A DNA stretch of 64,000 nt, taken from Flavobacterium marginilacus (GTDB taxonomy: Bacteria > Bacteroidota > Bacteroidia > Flavobacteriales > Flavobacteriaceae). The notes under the pieces are model-generated. The model was not told the origin of the DNA. It ran no database searches and worked only from the letters and a program-made list of their open reading frames with translations. The DNA lies in NCBI RefSeq assembly GCF_026870155.1, contig NZ_CP113975.1:3472001-3536000 (forward strand), written 5' to 3'. Both the position numbers and the translations under genes were made by a program. Position 1 is the first letter of the stretch. Each line of letters starts with the position of its first letter. Below are positions 61,997 through 64,000 of this stretch, one piece after another.

Positions 61997-63157
61997 ATGG
62001 CAGCCATTTCAGAATCACTTTCCGAGCAGGACAATCAGCGTTTGTTCGAACTAACACAATATATCGAAAATGCCCGTGATAATTTCTTGGGCTATCCGGT
62101 TTCCAAAGATTTTGATTATTCAGAAATCAGTCATTTTTTAAAATATCCTATCAATAATCTTGGCGATCCCTTTGAAGACTGCACCTACAAAGTGCAGACC
62201 CACGAACTCGAAAGAGAAGTCGTTGGATTTTTTGCCAAATTATTCCGCGCCAACCCAAAAGATTATTGGGGCTACGTAACCAACGGCGGTTCCGAAAGCA
62301 ACTTGTATGGATTGTATCTCGCCCGTGAATTGTATCCAAAAGCGATGGTTTACTATTCCGAATCTACGCATTACAGTGTCCGCAAAAACATTCATCTGCT
62401 CAACATTCCGAGCATCGTCATCCGCTCACAAGAAAACGGCGAAATTGATTATATCGATTTTGAAAATACCGTAAAAATGAACCGCCATAAGCCGGCCATC
62501 GTACTTACCACTTTTGGAACAACGATGAAAGAAGCCAAGGACGACGTTTCAAAAATCAGGAATATACTAAAAGGACTGGCCATACAAGACAGCTATATTC
62601 ACTGTGATGCTGCTTTATCGGGCAGTTACGGCGCTTTTATGGAACCAAGATTATCTTTCGATTTTACCGATGGAGCCGACAGCATTTCCATCAGCGGACA
62701 TAAATTTATTGGTTCCCCTATTCCAACAGGCGTAATTATCACAAAGCGTTCCAACCGAGACCGCATCTCAAAAGGAATTTCATACATCGGATCTCTGGAT
62801 ACAACCATTACAGGTTCAAGAAACGGCCATTGTCCTTTGTTTTTATGGTACACTTTAAAAAAAATGGGAGTTGAAGGTCTAAAAAAACGCTATCTGCACA
62901 GCCTCGAAACAGCCGAATATTGTGAGCAAAGATTAAAAAGCATTGGAATCGAAGCCTGGAGGAATCCAAATTCAATAACCGTTGTTTTTCCAAAAATAGC
63001 AGAAGAAGTTAAATCCAAATGGCAATTGGCTACAGAAGGCGATATCTCGCATGTTATCTGCATGCCTAATGTAACCAAAGAACAAATTGACCTTTTTATC
63101 ACTGATATAGAAAACTGTATTGAAAATCCTGAGGAATTAGTAGAATTTGGTTTCTAA
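61997..63157 (+). CDS. PLP-dependent histidine decarboxylase-like enzyme
   Basis: This 386-aa group II PLP decarboxylase makes histamine from histidine in the closest known family. Motifs are FLGYPVSKDFDYSEISHFL and NNLGDPFEDCTYKVQTHELE (N-terminal signature), GYVTNGGSESNLYGLYLAR, HCDAALSGSYGAF (PLP-binding Asp), and SISGHKFIGSPIPTGVI with the PLP lysine. The length is typical. Other PLP decarboxylases of similar size (e.g. serine) cannot be fully excluded. It diverges from the Lrp-type regulator. It is a single gene, with no transporter or siderophore genes visible. Confidence 0.85.
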   Translation: MAAISESLSEQDNQRLFELTQYIENARDNFLGYPVSKDFDYSEISHFLKYPINNLGDPFEDCTYKVQTHELEREVVGFFAKLFRANPKDYWGYVTNGGSESNLYGLYLARELYPKAMVYYSESTHYSVRKNIHLLNIPSIVIRSQENGEIDYIDFENTVKMNRHKPAIVLTTFGTTMKEAKDDVSKIRNILKGLAIQDSYIHCDAALSGSYGAFMEPRLSFDFTDGADSISISGHKFIGSPIPTGVIITKRSNRDRISKGISYIGSLDTTITGSRNGHCPLFLWYTLKKMGVEGLKKRYLHSLETAEYCEQRLKSIGIEAWRNPNSITVVFPKIAEEVKSKWQLATEGDISHVICMPNVTKEQIDLFITDIENCIENPEELVEFGF

Positions 63158-63278
63158 GCAGTAATTACGAATTAAAAATTACGAATTACGATGATAGTAA
63201 GTATTTTGCAAGAGTAATAACATTTAGAGCCTGTTTAAAAATTTATAGAGGTGTAAATATATTTTTATTCTGAAATAA

Positions 63279-64000
63279 CTACGTATAACGCAATCTCACA
63301 AAAACGTGTTTGATGCCTTTTTTGTCTGATTCTCTTTCATCAATTTCAAGGATATCTGTCATTGATTTGAGCATTGGTGTCAGTTTTGAAAAACCATAAT
63401 TTCTAGGATCAAATTCTGGTTTCTTTTTTACAATGAGATTGCCCACATCGCCTAGAAATGCCCAGCCGTCTTCGTCACCGATAGCATCAAGCGAATCTTC
63501 GATAAGTTCTATGGTTTTATTGTCAATTTTGACGGAGATTTCTTTTTCTGCAGCCTTTTTAGATTCTGCAGGAACTGTAGCAGTGGGTTTTGGTGCTTTG
63601 CTTTGGGCATTGGTAGTTTTTCTGGTCTTTTTGATAGCACCGTCCAGTACTTCAATAAAAACAAACCGGTCACAAGCCGCAATAAAGGCACTTGGTGTTT
63701 TCTTTTCTCCAATGCCAATTACTTTCATGCCCGATTCCCGCAAGCGAATGGCAAGGCGTGTAAAATCGCTGTCGCTTGATACAATGCAAAAACCATCCAA
63801 TTTGCCCGAATACAATAAATCCATAGCGTCAATAATCAAAGCAGAATCGGAGGAATTCTTCCCAGTCGTATAGCTGTACTGCTGTATAGGCGTGATGGCG
63901 TGTTCTAGCAAAACTGATTTCCAGCCGTTGGCATTTGGTTTGGTCCAGTCGGCATAAATACGTTTAGTGGTTGGTGTTCCAAAATTAGCAATCTCTTCCA
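63279..64000 (-). CDS. NYN-domain (LabA/DUF88) protein with OST-HTH/LOTUS C-terminus, 5' end outside window
   Basis: The frame stays open to the window edge, so at least 240 residues are seen and the true start lies beyond 64000. The visible N-terminal part shows a PIN-like NYN ribonuclease fold: NFGTPTTKRIYADW, KNSSDSALIIDAMDLLYSGKLDGFCIVSSDSDFTRLAIRLRESGMKVIGIG, with several acidic metal-binding positions. A linker rich in Lys, Ala and Thr (about 60 residues) leads to a C-terminal LOTUS-like domain (WAFLGDVGNLIVKKKPEFDPRNYGFSKLTPMLKSM), an RNA-binding winged helix. RNA cleavage or processing is the likely role. Confidence 0.9.
   Translation of the reverse strand, partial: EEIANFGTPTTKRIYADWTKPNANGWKSVLLEHAITPIQQYSYTTGKNSSDSALIIDAMDLLYSGKLDGFCIVSSDSDFTRLAIRLRESGMKVIGIGEKKTPSAFIAACDRFVFIEVLDGAIKKTRKTTNAQSKAPKPTATVPAESKKAAEKEISVKIDNKTIELIEDSLDAIGDEDGWAFLGDVGNLIVKKKPEFDPRNYGFSKLTPMLKSMTDILEIDERESDKKGIKHVFVRLRYT

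Overview
The window comes from a low-GC member of the Bacteroidota, almost certainly a Flavobacterium-like Flavobacteriaceae. The support is: flavobacterial promoters of the TTG-N17..23-TAnnTTTG type, a SusC/SusD pair, a Rho factor with a long Asn/Gln-rich disordered insert, the small family DUF4293, a LETM1-related 'biofilm-associated' protein, and many single housekeeping genes separated by short AT-rich spacers. No rRNA, tRNA or CRISPR array was seen.

Layout. 1-3.6 kb: a beta-oxidation pair (thiolase, long acyl-CoA dehydrogenase) interrupted by a four-helix-bundle (IVS-type) gene with repeats around it. 3.6-11.3 kb: an accessory stretch with a TetX-like FAD monooxygenase and its AraC regulator, a ChrA transporter, two kinds of non-autonomous inverted-repeat element, and three single-gene cassettes (secreted protein, DUF262-HNH nuclease, unknown protein). 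Each cassette gene is followed directly by a palindromic attC-like repeat. 11.3-24 kb: SodC, YdeI-like protein, an intact IS30-family element with a perfect 50-bp palindrome, carbonic anhydrase with a frameshifted SulP anion transporter, divergent dps/oxyR, a small gene plus a decayed paralogue of it, mnmD, ilvE with a possible attenuator leader, and a MazG-like pyrophosphohydrolase. 24-43.8 kb: M49 peptidase, SRPBCC protein, an ECF sigma operon, a YCF48-type secreted protein, a repeat-rich secreted protein, kup, an RsmB-type methyltransferase, rho, a NarL/NarX-type pair, a YfcE-type phosphoesterase, truA and an MsbA-like exporter. 43.9-56 kb: a secreted metzincin-like protease, then a minus-strand block of LytTR regulator, LytS-like kinase, SusC, SusD, a lipoprotein and an M48-like lipoprotein protease, which looks like a regulated nutrient-uptake locus without glycosidases. 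56-64 kb: lpdA, a compact three-gene operon (nucleotidyltransferase-like DUF6932 protein, XRE regulator, KGGVGR-variant ATPase with TPRs), cysM, an Lrp regulator divergent from a histidine decarboxylase, and the 3' part of a NYN-domain gene running off the window.

The best candidates for something undescribed are (a) the NTase/XRE/KGGVGR-ATPase operon at 57.6-60.25 kb, with a perfect palindrome just upstream of its first gene, which looks like a toxin-antitoxin or defence-type conflict system; (b) the attC-like cassette array at 7.5-11 kb, with no integrase visible; and (c) a 170-184 bp MITE-like element in three copies, two of them with perfect 9-bp target duplications. All functional statements rest on motif recognition by eye; no database search was run.
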